Notes: generated from the sequence alone by a model not told the origin. A stretch of DNA of 64,000 bases from Streptomyces megasporus (GCF_000718985.1 NZ_JODL01000004.1:124001-188000); one strand, 5' to 3'; shown: positions 28,189 to 37,051, counted from the first letter of the stretch. Numbers and translations are program-made.

Positions 28189-28293
28189 TCACGCGAACCA
28201 GTGGTACCGGGCGGCGTAGAGCAGCACCGCCAGGCCGTGCAGGAGCACGGCGAAGAGCAGGATGAGTCGCAGATTCCGGTTGCTCACGCGCAT
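28189..28293 (-). CDS. Possible 34-residue single-span membrane protein
   Basis: A short frame from ATG 28293 encodes 34 residues: a basic start (MRVSNRNLR), one hydrophobic helix (LILLFAVLLHGLAVLLYAA) and a short tail ending YHWFA. GGGGTGG precedes the ATG. The positive-inside charge pattern and clean helix make it a plausible small membrane protein rather than a chance frame. No family is recognised. It lies on the same strand between the acyltransferase and the YbaK-like gene. Confidence 0.5.
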   Translation of the reverse strand: MRVSNRNLRLILLFAVLLHGLAVLLYAARYHWFA

Positions 28294-28336
28294 CCACCCC
28301 ACAGGTCTCGACAGGTCTCGGCTCCGGCCGGTCCCG

Positions 28337-29113
28337 TCAGTGGCCGGCCGCCGCGTCCAGTGTGCCCGCTTCGGGCCCCGCGGTGTCGAGCGCCGCCAGG
28401 GCCCGCAACTGCTCGGAGGTGACGCCCTCGGGGATCGGCACGGGCGGCGGGGTGCGCAGCGGGGGCAGCCAGCCCTCCTCGGGGTCCCAGCGCCGTACGA
28501 CCTTCGCGGGCGCCCCGGCGACCACGGCGTGGTCGGGCACCTCGCCGCGGACGACCGCCCCGGCCGCCACCACCACGTTCCGGCCCAGCCGCGCCCCCGG
28601 CAGCACCACCGCCCCCGTGCCCAGCCAACTGCCCGCGCCGATCTCCACGGGCGCCGAGCGCGGCCACTGCCGGCCGACCGGCGTGTGGGGGTCGTCGTAG
28701 GAGTGGTTGGTGGAGGTGATGTAGACGTACGGGCCGCAGAAGACGTCGTCCCCGATGGTCACGCGCGCCCGGGAGGTGTCGGCGACCACGTGGCTGCCGC
28801 GGCCGAGGACCACCCCGTTGCCCAGCCGCAGCACCGTGTCCGGCCCGAGGTCGAGGTCCGGCATCATCCCGGCCGTCAGCGTGACCTCGGCGCCGATCAC
28901 ACAGTGGTCGCCCAGCTCGATCCACTCGGTGCCGAACAGCGTGCCCTGGGGGAAGGCCAGCCGGGTGCCGTCCCCGATCCGACGGAAGACGTACGGGCCG
29001 GGGTGCTCGGCCGTGACGGCGCCCGCCCGCTGCGCGTGCCGCCACAGGGCGTGCACGGTGCGGGACAGAACACGGGAGAACAGGGATGAGAACACGTTCC
29101 TGCGGTTCGGCAC
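28337..29113 (-). CDS. Left-handed beta-helix acyltransferase
   Basis: A 258-residue hexapeptide-repeat acyltransferase of the maltose/galactoside O-acetyltransferase kind. Repeats run from about residue 45 to 190 and include IELGDHCVIGAEV, VTIGDDVFCGPYVYI, PVEIGAGSWLGTGAVVLPGA and VVAAGAVVRGEV. A TSTNHSYDD segment probably holds the catalytic His. PDHAVVAGAPAKVVRRW closes the helix. Start GTG 29113 is supported by GGTGAGCGG. A ~50-residue C-terminal tail is extra. The acceptor is unknown. Confidence 0.85.
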   Translation of the reverse strand: MPNRRNVFSSLFSRVLSRTVHALWRHAQRAGAVTAEHPGPYVFRRIGDGTRLAFPQGTLFGTEWIELGDHCVIGAEVTLTAGMMPDLDLGPDTVLRLGNGVVLGRGSHVVADTSRARVTIGDDVFCGPYVYITSTNHSYDDPHTPVGRQWPRSAPVEIGAGSWLGTGAVVLPGARLGRNVVVAAGAVVRGEVPDHAVVAGAPAKVVRRWDPEEGWLPPLRTPPPVPIPEGVTSEQLRALAALDTAGPEAGTLDAAAGH

Positions 29114-29297
29114 CCGCTCACCGTAGACGCCGCCGCGCGTGGCACACCGCCCCCTGTGCTGTGATCCTCGCCCCAACCACCGGTTACGGTGCCGGTGGAC
29201 GGGTGATCGATGCCCGGGAACGGTGAACCGGAGCGCGGCACGGCGACGCGGCGGCGCGCGGGGAACGGCACGGCCTCGACGACGGGAGACGGCGCGG

Positions 29298-29837
29298 ATG
29301 GAGAGACGAGCGATGATCGCGGGCGTGGGCGGCAGGGAACCGGTGGTCGCCCTGGGGGCGTACGTGGCTCCGACGGCCGTGGTGGTCGGGGAGGTGTCGC
29401 TGAGCACGGGCGCGAGCGTCTGGTACAACGCGGTGCTGCGCGGTGACTGCGACGTGATCGCCGTCGGCGCCGACAGCAACATCCAGGACAACTGCACCCT
29501 CCACGCCGATCCGGGCTTCCCCCTGACCGTGGGGGCGCGCGTCTCGGTGGGGCACAACGCGGTGCTGCACGGCTGCACCGTCGAGGACGATGTGCTGATC
29601 GGGATGGGCGCGACCGTGCTCAACGGGGCCCGGGTGGGCGCCGGTTCGCTGGTGGCGGCGCACGCGCTGGTGCCCCAGGGCATGGAGATCCCGCCCGGCT
29701 CGCTGGTCGCCGGGGTCCCCGCCCGCGTCAAGCGGGAGCTGACCGCCGAGGAGCGGGAGGGCATCCGGGTGAACGCGGCGGCGTACGGGGACCTGGCCCG
29801 GATGCACCGACAGGAGCAGGAGGGCGGCAAGGGCTGA
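29298..29837 (+). CDS. Gamma-carbonic-anhydrase family hexapeptide protein
   Basis: A 179-residue left-handed beta-helix protein of the gamma-CA/YrdA/PaaY group. Diagnostic segments are GASVWYNAVLRGD, SNIQDNCTLHAD, VSVGHNAVLHGCTV and IGMGATVLNGA. The His residues in LHAD, GHN and LHG fit the metal site shared by two subunits. Whether it has carbonic anhydrase activity cannot be told. Two ATGs (29298 and 29313) each have a suitable ribosome binding site; I chose the first. It is divergent from the acyltransferase. Confidence 0.88.
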   Translation: MERRAMIAGVGGREPVVALGAYVAPTAVVVGEVSLSTGASVWYNAVLRGDCDVIAVGADSNIQDNCTLHADPGFPLTVGARVSVGHNAVLHGCTVEDDVLIGMGATVLNGARVGAGSLVAAHALVPQGMEIPPGSLVAGVPARVKRELTAEEREGIRVNAAAYGDLARMHRQEQEGGKG

Positions 29838-29961
29838 GCGGCGGGAGCCGAGCGCAGGAGAGGCGGAGAGGCGTTCCCCGTGTGGTCCCCTGTGTACCGG
29901 CTCCGTACCGAAACGGGGGTGGGCGTGGCTCCGCCCCCGGGACGCCTCTATGGTTTCGGCC

Positions 29962-30999
29962 ATGTGGCCAGGACAGCAGCAGCCCGGGGGCGAGCAGAAC
30001 CCGCAGCAGCCCAACCCGTACCAGACGCCCGGGTACCAGGCGCCCAACCCCTACCAGACGCCGGGGTACCAGGCGCCGAACCCGTACCAGCAGACGCAGC
30101 CGGGCGGCCAGTGGGGATATCCCGGCATGCCCGGCTCCCCGCAGCCGCCGCAGGGCGGCGGGGGCAAGAACGGGAAGAGCGGGAAGACCGTGGCGATCGC
30201 CGTCGTCACGGCCGTCGCGGTGATCGCCGCCGCCGTGATCACCGGGATCTTCGTCCTCAAGGACGATGGGGAGAACACCACCACCAAGCCCGAGGGCACC
30301 GCGTCGCCGACCGCCGGCCCCTCCGCCGAGGAGAGCGCCCTGGAGGACGAGGACGAGTCCGGCCGGCGGGGGGACGACCCCAACAACCCGCGTGACGGCC
30401 TCAACCCCGAGAAGCCCGACCCGGTGGTCTCCGGCTGGCAGGTCGTCACCAACGCCAAGCACCACAACGCCTTCGACGTGCCGTCGGACTGGGAGGTGAA
30501 CTCGGAGACGACGATCATCGGCTACGGGCAGAAGGACGAGGACGACCCCTTCTCCGGACCGCAGGTCGCCTTCAGCGGCCCGGCCAGCTACAAGAGGGGG
30601 TGGTGCGAGTCCGGCGGCGGCAAGTACACCCGGGCCATCGTCGGCAGCAAGGGCGCTCAGGGCTCCCGCAACACCGCCGAGGCCGCGGAGGTCGCCGCGG
30701 AGAACTTCGTCTACTTCGCCTACGGCGAGCAGAAGGAGACCGTCAAGCGCGCCAAGGCCGAGAAGTTCTCCAACGAGCACGGCATCAAGGGGCACATCGC
30801 CACCGCCACGGCCACCGGGGTCAAGAAGGAGAACAAGTGCGAGTCCGACGGCAAGGTCGTGGCCGTCTCCTGGATCGACGGCACCAACGACCTGCGCATC
30901 TGGCTGATCGTCACTGACGCCGGGGTCAAGGACGAGGTGCCCCAGGCCACCATCGACAAGATGACCGCCAGCCTGCGGCCCTACGCCGAGGAGGAGTGA
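29962..30999 (+). CDS. Membrane-anchored protein with proline-rich N-terminus
   Basis: A 345-residue protein. Residues 1-70 are rich in Pro, Gln, Gly and Tyr and include NPYQTPGYQA twice in tandem plus a third partial copy. A single membrane helix (VAIAVVTAVAVIAAAVITGIF) lies near residues 76-96. After an acidic Thr/Ser/Glu linker, a ~180-residue extracellular domain starts at about WQVVTNAKHHNAFDVP. I chose the ATG at 29962: TATGGT lies 7 bases upstream and would make a leaderless message, while ATG 29950 has no better signal. The extracellular domain is unrecognised. The stop overlaps the MFS start (GTGA). Confidence 0.75.
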   Translation: MWPGQQQPGGEQNPQQPNPYQTPGYQAPNPYQTPGYQAPNPYQQTQPGGQWGYPGMPGSPQPPQGGGGKNGKSGKTVAIAVVTAVAVIAAAVITGIFVLKDDGENTTTKPEGTASPTAGPSAEESALEDEDESGRRGDDPNNPRDGLNPEKPDPVVSGWQVVTNAKHHNAFDVPSDWEVNSETTIIGYGQKDEDDPFSGPQVAFSGPASYKRGWCESGGGKYTRAIVGSKGAQGSRNTAEAAEVAAENFVYFAYGEQKETVKRAKAEKFSNEHGIKGHIATATATGVKKENKCESDGKVVAVSWIDGTNDLRIWLIVTDAGVKDEVPQATIDKMTASLRPYAEEE

Positions 31000-32342
31000 C
31001 GGACCGCGGGGCGGGCCGGGTGGGACGGGGCGGCCGACCCACCTGGGCGGGCCGCAACTACACCCTGCTGACGGCCGCCGCCGTGATCACCGGTCTCGGC
31101 AACTTCGGAGCGCTGATCGCGGCGGCCTTCGCCGTGCTCGCCTCCGGCGGGGACGGCACCGACGTCGGCCTGGTCGCCGCCGCCCGCACCGTTCCCCTCG
31201 TCGTCTTCCTCCTCGTCGGCGGGGCCGTCGCCGACCGGCTGCCGCGCCACCGGGTGATGGTGGCGGCCAACGCGCTCAACTGCCTCTCCCAGGGCGTCTT
31301 CGCGGCCCTGGTGATCTCCGGGAGCGCGGAGCTGTGGCAGATGGTGCTGCTGTCCGCGCTGGGCGGCGTCGGCCACGCGTTCTTCGCCCCGGCCGCCGAG
31401 GGGATGGTGCTCTCCAGCGTCCGCGGCGAGCAGGCCGGGCGTGCCTTCGCCGTCTTCCGGATGGGCGTGAACGGCGCCTCCATCGGCGGCGCCGCGCTCG
31501 GTGGCGCGCTGATCGCCGCGGTCGGCCCCGGCTGGGTGCTGGCCCTCGACGCCGCCGCCTTCGCGGTGGCGGGCGCGCTGCGCGCCTTCCTCGACCTGAC
31601 CGACATGCCCGCGCGCGAGCCGGGCGGCGGCCTCCTCGGCGATCTGCGCGACGGCTGGCGCGAGGTGGTGGGGCGACCGTGGCTGTGGGCGATCGTCCTG
31701 CAGTTCTCCGTCGTCAACGCGGTGGTCGCGGCGGCCGAGGCGGTGTACGGGCCGCAGGTCGCCGAGGAGCACCTGGGCGGCGCCCGGCCGTGGGGCGTCG
31801 CACTGGCCTCCTTCGGGGCGGGCACGGTGCTCGGCGGGCTGCTGATGACCCGCTGGCGACCGCGCCGCGTCCTGCTCGCCGGCACGCTGTGCGTCTTCCC
31901 GCTGGCGCTGCCCTCGGCGGCGCTCGCGGTGCCGGTGCCGGTGGGGTGGCTGATCGCGGCGATGTTCGTGACCGGCGTCACCCTGGAGGTGTTCGGGGTG
32001 ACCTGGATGACGGCGCTCCACCAGGAGGTGCCCGAGGATAAGTTCTCCCGGGTCTCGGCCTACGACTGGCTGGGCTCCATCGCCCTGGTGCCGGTCGCCA
32101 CCGCCGCGGCCGGACCGGTCGAGGGGCTGGTGGGGCGGCCCGCGGCGCTGTGGGGCTGCTCGATCCTGGTGGCCCTGCTGACGGCCGCGGTGCTGTGCGT
32201 GCCGGACGTGCGGAACCTCACCCGGCGCGAGACGGTCGTCGCCTCCGCCCCGCCCGGGGAACCCGCGGACCGTCCTGAGGGTCAGCCGACCGTGAAGGCG
32301 CCGTCCGGCGGCTCCGGCGAGGGCGCGGCGTCGGCCTCCTGA
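30996..32342 (+). CDS. MFS transporter (MFS_3 / EntS-like)
   Basis: A 448-residue major facilitator with about 12 hydrophobic helices. The loop after helix 2 reads GGAVADRLPRHRVMV, the usual MFS signature. The overall type is that of EntS-like and macrolide-type exporters. It starts at a GTG overlapping the preceding stop, so the two genes are coupled. The 3' end overlaps the convergent spermidine-synthase-like gene by 61 bases, which is a long tail-to-tail overlap. The substrate cannot be inferred. Confidence 0.88.
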   Translation: MTDRGAGRVGRGGRPTWAGRNYTLLTAAAVITGLGNFGALIAAAFAVLASGGDGTDVGLVAAARTVPLVVFLLVGGAVADRLPRHRVMVAANALNCLSQGVFAALVISGSAELWQMVLLSALGGVGHAFFAPAAEGMVLSSVRGEQAGRAFAVFRMGVNGASIGGAALGGALIAAVGPGWVLALDAAAFAVAGALRAFLDLTDMPAREPGGGLLGDLRDGWREVVGRPWLWAIVLQFSVVNAVVAAAEAVYGPQVAEEHLGGARPWGVALASFGAGTVLGGLLMTRWRPRRVLLAGTLCVFPLALPSAALAVPVPVGWLIAAMFVTGVTLEVFGVTWMTALHQEVPEDKFSRVSAYDWLGSIALVPVATAAAGPVEGLVGRPAALWGCSILVALLTAAVLCVPDVRNLTRRETVVASAPPGEPADRPEGQPTVKAPSGGSGEGAASAS

Positions 32343-33139
32343 ACGGGACGGGCGTCCCCGACGAGCCTCTCCAGCGCGGCGCCGTGCACCACCCGGGCCG
32401 GGAACGGGTCGCTCGCCGCCCGCCGCGCCAGCTCCTCCAGGGGCAGCTCGGCTCGGGAGGCGACCAGCACGGTGTTGCCGAAGCGGCGACCGCGCAGCAC
32501 GGCGGGCTCGGCGATCAGGCACAGGTGGTCGAAGACCGCGGCGAAGCCGGCGAGCTGGGAGCGGAGGAAGGCGAAGGGCGCGCCGTCGGCGAGGTTGGCC
32601 GCGTAGATCCCCTCCGGGCGCAGCACCTGGGCCGCCGCGCGGGCGTAGGGCAGGGTGGTCAGGTGCGCCGGGACGCGGGAACCGCCGAACACGTCGGCGA
32701 TCACCACGTCCACCGACGCCGGCCGCCGGTTCCGCAGGGCGGCCCGGGCGTCCTCGGCGCGCACCGTGATCCCGCTGTCCCGGGGCAGCGGGAGGTGTTC
32801 GGCGACCATCTCCAGCAGCGCCCGGTCGGCGTCCACCACGTGCTGGCGCGAGCCGGGGCGGGTGGCGGCCAGGTAGCGGGGCAGGCTCAGCGCCCCGCCG
32901 CCCAGGTGGAGGACGTCCAGCGGCTCGCCCGGCGCGGCGGCGCTGTCCAGGACGTGGGCGATCCTGCGGGCGTACTCGAACTCCAGGTGCTCCGGGGCGT
33001 CGAGGTCCACGTACGACTGGGGGGCGCCGTCCACGGTGAGCAGCCAGGCCCGCTCGCGGTCCACGTCGGGCAGCAGCCGGGCGGTGCCCTGGTCCACGTC
33101 CCTGATCACGGGCACCGGTTCGTCCGCCGTCTTCTCCAT
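32282..33139 (-). CDS. Spermidine-synthase-like methyltransferase-fold protein
   Basis: A 285-residue protein with the Rossmann fold of spermidine synthase. The cofactor loop is LHLGGGALSLPRYL; true aminopropyltransferases have GGGDG here, and the Asp is replaced by Ala. VVDADRALLEMV follows, and IADVFGG stands where the second catalytic Asp region lies. A real polyamine synthase is therefore unlikely; a related SAM-dependent role is more probable. The ATG at 33139 lies 142 bases from the divergent membrane-protein gene. The last 61 bases overlap the MFS gene on the other strand. Confidence 0.83.
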   Translation of the reverse strand: MEKTADEPVPVIRDVDQGTARLLPDVDRERAWLLTVDGAPQSYVDLDAPEHLEFEYARRIAHVLDSAAAPGEPLDVLHLGGGALSLPRYLAATRPGSRQHVVDADRALLEMVAEHLPLPRDSGITVRAEDARAALRNRRPASVDVVIADVFGGSRVPAHLTTLPYARAAAQVLRPEGIYAANLADGAPFAFLRSQLAGFAAVFDHLCLIAEPAVLRGRRFGNTVLVASRAELPLEELARRAASDPFPARVVHGAALERLVGDARPVQEADAAPSPEPPDGAFTVG

Positions 33140-33280
33140 CGGTCCATTGTGGGGGGTGTGGGACGACCGGGGGACGGCCGATGGGGCGGCCGGCGCGGCC
33201 CGTTCCGTGCCGAAGCGTCCGCGCGGGGCCCCGAGACGGGGGCGTACGTCGTCTTCACCTTCGTCGGTTACGCTCCACCG

Positions 33281-34009
33281 GTGCTCGTCCCCGCTCCCCG
33301 ACGGCCCGCCGGACTCGCCGCCCGATGCTCCGCGCTGCTGTTCTCCCCGTGGTTCCGTCTGTCCCTGCTCGTCGCGCTGCTGGTCGGCGCCGCTGTGGTG
33401 GTGGCCGCCCACGAGCCGCAGCGGCTGATCGCCGACGGGCGGCTCCCCGCGCTCTCCGGCCTTCCCGGCGGCGCCTCGGTGGCGCTGTTCGCCGCCGCGT
33501 ACGGCCTGTCCACGGCGGCGCTCGTGCCGCGGCCGGTGCTGAACCTGGCGGCGGGCGCGTTCTTCGGCTTCGTTCCGGGCACGGTCGCGGCGGTGGCCGG
33601 TACGGTGCTCGGCGCGGGGATCGCCTTCGGGCTCGGGCGGCTGCTGGGGCAGGACGCGCTGCGGCCCCTGCTGCGCGGCCGTTGGTTGGCGGCCGGCGAC
33701 CGGCAGCTCAGCCGCCACGGCTTCCGTTCGATGCTGGCGCTCCGGCTGTTCCCCGGTGTGCCGTTCGCCGTCTCGAACTACGGCGCCGCCGTCTCCCGGA
33801 TGGGTTGGACCGCCTTCCTGTCCGCCACCGCGCTGGGCAGTGTGCCCAACACCGCCGCCTACGTCGTGGCGGGCAGCACCGCCTCGACGCCCACCTCGCC
33901 CGTCTTCCTGGTCGCGTTCGGTTTCATCGCGGTCTCCGGGTCGGCCGCCGCCGTCGTCGCCTGGCGCAGACGGGCGCGGCTGCGTCAGGCTCTGGCGACC
34001 GCCGGATAG
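33281..34009 (+). CDS. TVP38/TMEM64 family (DedA-like) membrane protein
   Basis: A 242-residue membrane protein of the SNARE-associated/DedA superfamily. After a short basic N-terminus and a first helix (residues ~22-40), the core has LVPRPVLNLAAGAFFGFVPG, a re-entrant GTVLGAGIAFGLGRLLG, and LRLFPGVPFAVSNYGAAVS. These are the two re-entrant loops typical of lipid scramblase or flippase-like members. The start GTG 33281 gives the usual length but has no strong ribosome binding site. The next gene on the same strand is uppP, also a membrane enzyme of lipid-carrier metabolism. Confidence 0.86.
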   Translation: MLVPAPRRPAGLAARCSALLFSPWFRLSLLVALLVGAAVVVAAHEPQRLIADGRLPALSGLPGGASVALFAAAYGLSTAALVPRPVLNLAAGAFFGFVPGTVAAVAGTVLGAGIAFGLGRLLGQDALRPLLRGRWLAAGDRQLSRHGFRSMLALRLFPGVPFAVSNYGAAVSRMGWTAFLSATALGSVPNTAAYVVAGSTASTPTSPVFLVAFGFIAVSGSAAAVVAWRRRARLRQALATAG

Positions 34010-34159
34010 CCTCGGTCACGGCCCCCGGCCGGACGGTGACGGATTCGGCACACACCACAGGTGTACGTTCGTCCGCCGTTTCCCCTTCCGTCGCTCGGCG
34101 GCCCTAGCCTCTGCCCGACCTGACCGATGATCGCAACGCAAGGACGAGCACACCCCGAC

Positions 34160-35032
34160 ATGTCTTGGTTCGAAGCACTCATCCTCGGGCTCGTCCAAGG
34201 GCTGACCGAGTTCCTCCCCGTCTCCTCCAGCGCCCACCTGCGGCTGACCGCGGTCTTCGCCGGTTGGGAGGACCCGGGCGCGGCCTTCACCGCGGTCACC
34301 CAGGTCGGCACCGAGACCGCCGTGCTGATCTACTTCCGCAAGGACATCGCGCGGATTCTCTCCGCCTGGTTCCGCTCGCTGCGCGACAGGGAGGCGCGGC
34401 GGGACCCCGACGCGCGGATGGGCTGGCTGGTGATCGTCGGTTCCATCCCGATCGGTGTGCTCGGCCTGACGCTCAAGGACCAGATCGAGGGCCCCTTCCG
34501 CGACCTGCGGCTGATCGCCACGACGCTGATCCTGCTGGGCGTCGTCCTGGGTGTGGCCGACCGCCTCGCGGCGCGCGGCGCCTCCGGGGGGCGGCACCGC
34601 GCGGTGCGGGAGCGCAAGTCGCTCGACCACCTGAACGTGCGCGACGGCCTGCTGTACGGCATGGCCCAGGCGATGGCGCTCGTGCCGGGCGTGTCACGGT
34701 CGGGCGCGACGATCAGCGGCGGCCTGTTCATGGGCTACAGCCGTGAGGCCGCCGCCCGCTACTCGTTCCTGCTGGCCATCCCCGCGGTGCTCGCCTCCGG
34801 TCTGTTCGAGCTGACGGAGATCGGCGAGGGGCACGTCTCGTGGGGGCCGACGCTGCTGGCGACCGCCCTGGCCTTCCTGGTGGCCTACGCGGTCATCGCC
34901 TGGTTCATGAAGTTCATCTCCACCAGGAGCTTCATGCCGTTCGTGGTCTATCGGATACTGCTGGGTCTGTTGATCTTCGGGCTCATCGCGGTCGGGGCGG
35001 TCTCCCCGCACGCGGGCGGGTCGGTGGGCTGA
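34160..35032 (+). CDS. uppP: Undecaprenyl-diphosphatase
   Basis: A 290-residue multi-pass membrane phosphatase that regenerates undecaprenyl phosphate for peptidoglycan and other surface polymers; loss or overproduction alters bacitracin sensitivity. The two conserved motifs are EFLPVSSSAH (residues 17-26) and PGVSRSGAT. I chose ATG 34160 because MSWFEALILGLVQGLTEFLP matches the family start. The frame opens 11 codons earlier. A textbook terminator follows the stop. Confidence 0.96.
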   Translation: MSWFEALILGLVQGLTEFLPVSSSAHLRLTAVFAGWEDPGAAFTAVTQVGTETAVLIYFRKDIARILSAWFRSLRDREARRDPDARMGWLVIVGSIPIGVLGLTLKDQIEGPFRDLRLIATTLILLGVVLGVADRLAARGASGGRHRAVRERKSLDHLNVRDGLLYGMAQAMALVPGVSRSGATISGGLFMGYSREAAARYSFLLAIPAVLASGLFELTEIGEGHVSWGPTLLATALAFLVAYAVIAWFMKFISTRSFMPFVVYRILLGLLIFGLIAVGAVSPHAGGSVG

Positions 35033-35047
35033 GGGGCCGCGCGCGGC

Positions 35048-35081
35048 GCCGTTCGGGGGTCGGCCCCCGAACGGCTTTTCT
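35048..35081 (+). terminator. Intrinsic terminator of uppP
   Basis: Perfect 12-bp arms GCCGTTCGGGGG/CCCCCGAACGGC with a TCGG loop are followed by TTTTCT. This is one of the few hairpins in the window with a clear T-run. Confidence 0.9.
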
Positions 35082-35112
35082 CCGTCGCCGGTCTTCCGGC
35101 ACCGGTCTTCCG

Positions 35113-36330
35113 TCACCGGCCCTCGACGAGACCGTCCTTCGCCGCGCCCCGGCTCAGCACCGCCTCGCGCACCCGCTCGCGCACCTCGGGGAAGTTCTCC
35201 TCGGTGGCGTGGACGACGCGGAAGGGCGGCCCGGTGTCGGAGTGGCCGACCAGGTACTCCGCCGCGGAGACGGTCCAGCCTCCCTCCCCGGACTCGGGGG
35301 TGGGCTCGGGGGTGAAGGTGAAGCGGGCCATGGAGCCCTCGTTGCCGCCGCGCTTCTCCGCCGGGACGAAACTGGCCATCTGGTCGCCCAGGCCGTAGAC
35401 CACCCACGTGCCGTTCACCTTCTCGTACGGCTGCGGAACGTGGTTGTGGGTGCCGATCAGCAGGTCGATGTCCTTGCGGCCGTCGGTGCGCGCGGCGGTC
35501 AGCCGGCGGGCGAGTTCCCGCTGCGTGTCGTCGGGGGCCTGCTGCCACTCGGTCCCCCAGTGGAGGCTGACGACGACCACGTCGGCCCCGGCGCGGCGGG
35601 CCGCTCGGGCGTCGGCGATCACGCGGTCCGGTTCCAGCAGGTTCACCGCCCACGGCCGGCCGTCGGGGAGGGGGATGCCGTTGGTGCCGTAGGTATAGGC
35701 CAGGTGGGCGATCTCGGCGCCGCCCGCCCTCAACCGGGCGGGGCGGGCGGCCTCACGCGCGCTGCGGGCCGTGCCCGCGTGCCGCAGACCCGCCTCGTCC
35801 AGCGCGTCCAGGGTGCGGCGCACGCCCTCGAAACCGTCGTCGAGGCTGTGGTTGGAGGCCGTCGAGCAACTGTCGTACCCGGTGGCGCGCAGCGCCTCCG
35901 CGAGCCGGGGCGGGGAGCGGAACATCGGGTAGCCGGTGAAAGGTCCGTCCTCGTCCCCGTAGGGCGTCTCCATGTGGCACAGTGCCACGTCCGCCGAGGC
36001 CACGATCGGTTTCACGCCCGCCAGGATGCGGGAGAAGTCGTGGCCGTCGCCGCCCGCGTCCTCCTCCGCCTGTCGGATGATCGAGGGGTAGGGGATGATG
36101 TCGCCGGTCGCGAGCAGGGTGAACGGCCGGCGTCGGTCGTCCGCCGGACGCGCCCCGTCGTCCCGGTCGGTGCCGCCGTGCGCGGTGCACGAGGCCAGGG
36201 AGGCGACCAGGCCGGTGAGCGCCAGGGCCGCGGCCGGGACCGCCCGGCGTATCCGGAGGGGACGCCGTATTCGCGCCGCCCCCCGGTGTGCCGTCCGTGC
36301 CGCGGGTCCCGTTCGTTCCGTTCGGCGCAT
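35113..36330 (-). CDS. CapA family lipoprotein (metallophosphatase fold)
   Basis: A 405-residue exported protein of the CapA/PgsA family. The ATG at 36330 has AGGAGG 7 bases upstream. After a long arginine-rich start, a hydrophobic segment ends in a lipobox LASC near residue 48, so it is probably a lipoprotein. The metallophosphatase-like motifs are LLATGDIIP, ASNHSLDDG, SLHWGTEW and GTHNHVPQP. Family members take part in poly-gamma-glutamate or capsule anchoring, but no pgs genes are adjacent, so the role here is open. Confidence 0.88.
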   Translation of the reverse strand: MRRTERTGPAARTAHRGAARIRRPLRIRRAVPAAALALTGLVASLASCTAHGGTDRDDGARPADDRRRPFTLLATGDIIPYPSIIRQAEEDAGGDGHDFSRILAGVKPIVASADVALCHMETPYGDEDGPFTGYPMFRSPPRLAEALRATGYDSCSTASNHSLDDGFEGVRRTLDALDEAGLRHAGTARSAREAARPARLRAGGAEIAHLAYTYGTNGIPLPDGRPWAVNLLEPDRVIADARAARRAGADVVVVSLHWGTEWQQAPDDTQRELARRLTAARTDGRKDIDLLIGTHNHVPQPYEKVNGTWVVYGLGDQMASFVPAEKRGGNEGSMARFTFTPEPTPESGEGGWTVSAAEYLVGHSDTGPPFRVVHATEENFPEVRERVREAVLSRGAAKDGLVEGR

Positions 36331-36660
36331 CGTCCGCCTCCTGTGTGTCGCGGCGCGCCGCTCCCTCAAGGCGGCGTCGCCCTCCTCACCGGCAGCGTGA
36401 GCGCGAGCGGAGACGGACGGCATCCGGGGGCCGGCGCGACTGGGCCGACCGGGCTGACAAACCGCCCGGGTGCCGGAGCGGGAACACGCCGGAACACGCC
36501 GGGGGAGGCGTGCGCCGGGGAGGCCGGCGGAGGGACGGGGACGTCCCTCGCTCTCGCCGTCGTCGGCGTGTCGTCGATGGGGAGAACCGGGGATGACCCG
36601 CGCGGATGGGGTACCCGACGGCAGTAGACCGTCCACCGTCGTCCACACTCATCCGAGACC
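36331..36660. other. Divergent intergenic region capA-like / DUF3040
   Basis: 330 bases without a gene. It contains a short direct repeat (GGAACACGCC twice, near 36480-36500) and the ribosome binding site of the CapA gene. TAGACC near 36627 is a possible -10 for DUF3040, without a good -35. Confidence 0.4.
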
Positions 36661-36972
36661 ATGAACGAATCCCGACTCACACCCCGAGAACTCCGCATCC
36701 TGCACGAGACCGAGCGGGCGCTGCGCGAGGACGCCGAATTCGCGGCGCGCTTCCGTGAGTTCGGCGAGCCCGTGCCCGGACCGCCTCCGGACGCCCCGCC
36801 GGCGCGGCGCCGTCCGTGGGTGCTCTTCGGCGTCTGCGTGGTCCTGGTCCCGGCGCTGATGATCCTCCACCCCGCGATCGGGGCGCTGCTGCTCGTCTCC
36901 GTCCTCGTCATGGGGACGGCGAGTTGGCTCGACCGCCGCGGGGACCGTCCGGACCGGCACCGGGGTCCATGA
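36661..36972 (+). CDS. DUF3040 membrane protein
   Basis: A 103-residue protein of the actinobacterial DUF3040 family. The N-terminal helix TPRELRILHETERALREDAEF is the conserved cytoplasmic part. Two membrane helices follow (residues ~52-68 and ~70-88), then a short charged tail. The ribosome binding site is weak. The function of the family is unknown; it is commonly abundant in Streptomyces. Confidence 0.85.
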   Translation: MNESRLTPRELRILHETERALREDAEFAARFREFGEPVPGPPPDAPPARRRPWVLFGVCVVLVPALMILHPAIGALLLVSVLVMGTASWLDRRGDRPDRHRGP

Positions 36973-37007
36973 CCACCACGTGACCGCCACGTGACCGGCG
37001 GCCCGTG

Positions 37008-37039
37008 CCGGTCCGGCGCGCGAGCGCGCGCCGGACCGG
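37008..37039. terminator. Bidirectional hairpin between DUF3040 and the GH65 gene
   Basis: Perfect 14-bp arms CCGGTCCGGCGCGC and its complement with a 4-base loop lie between two convergent stops. Just before it, CCACGTGACC occurs twice. Confidence 0.75.
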
Positions 37040-37051
37040 TGGGGCGGCCCG

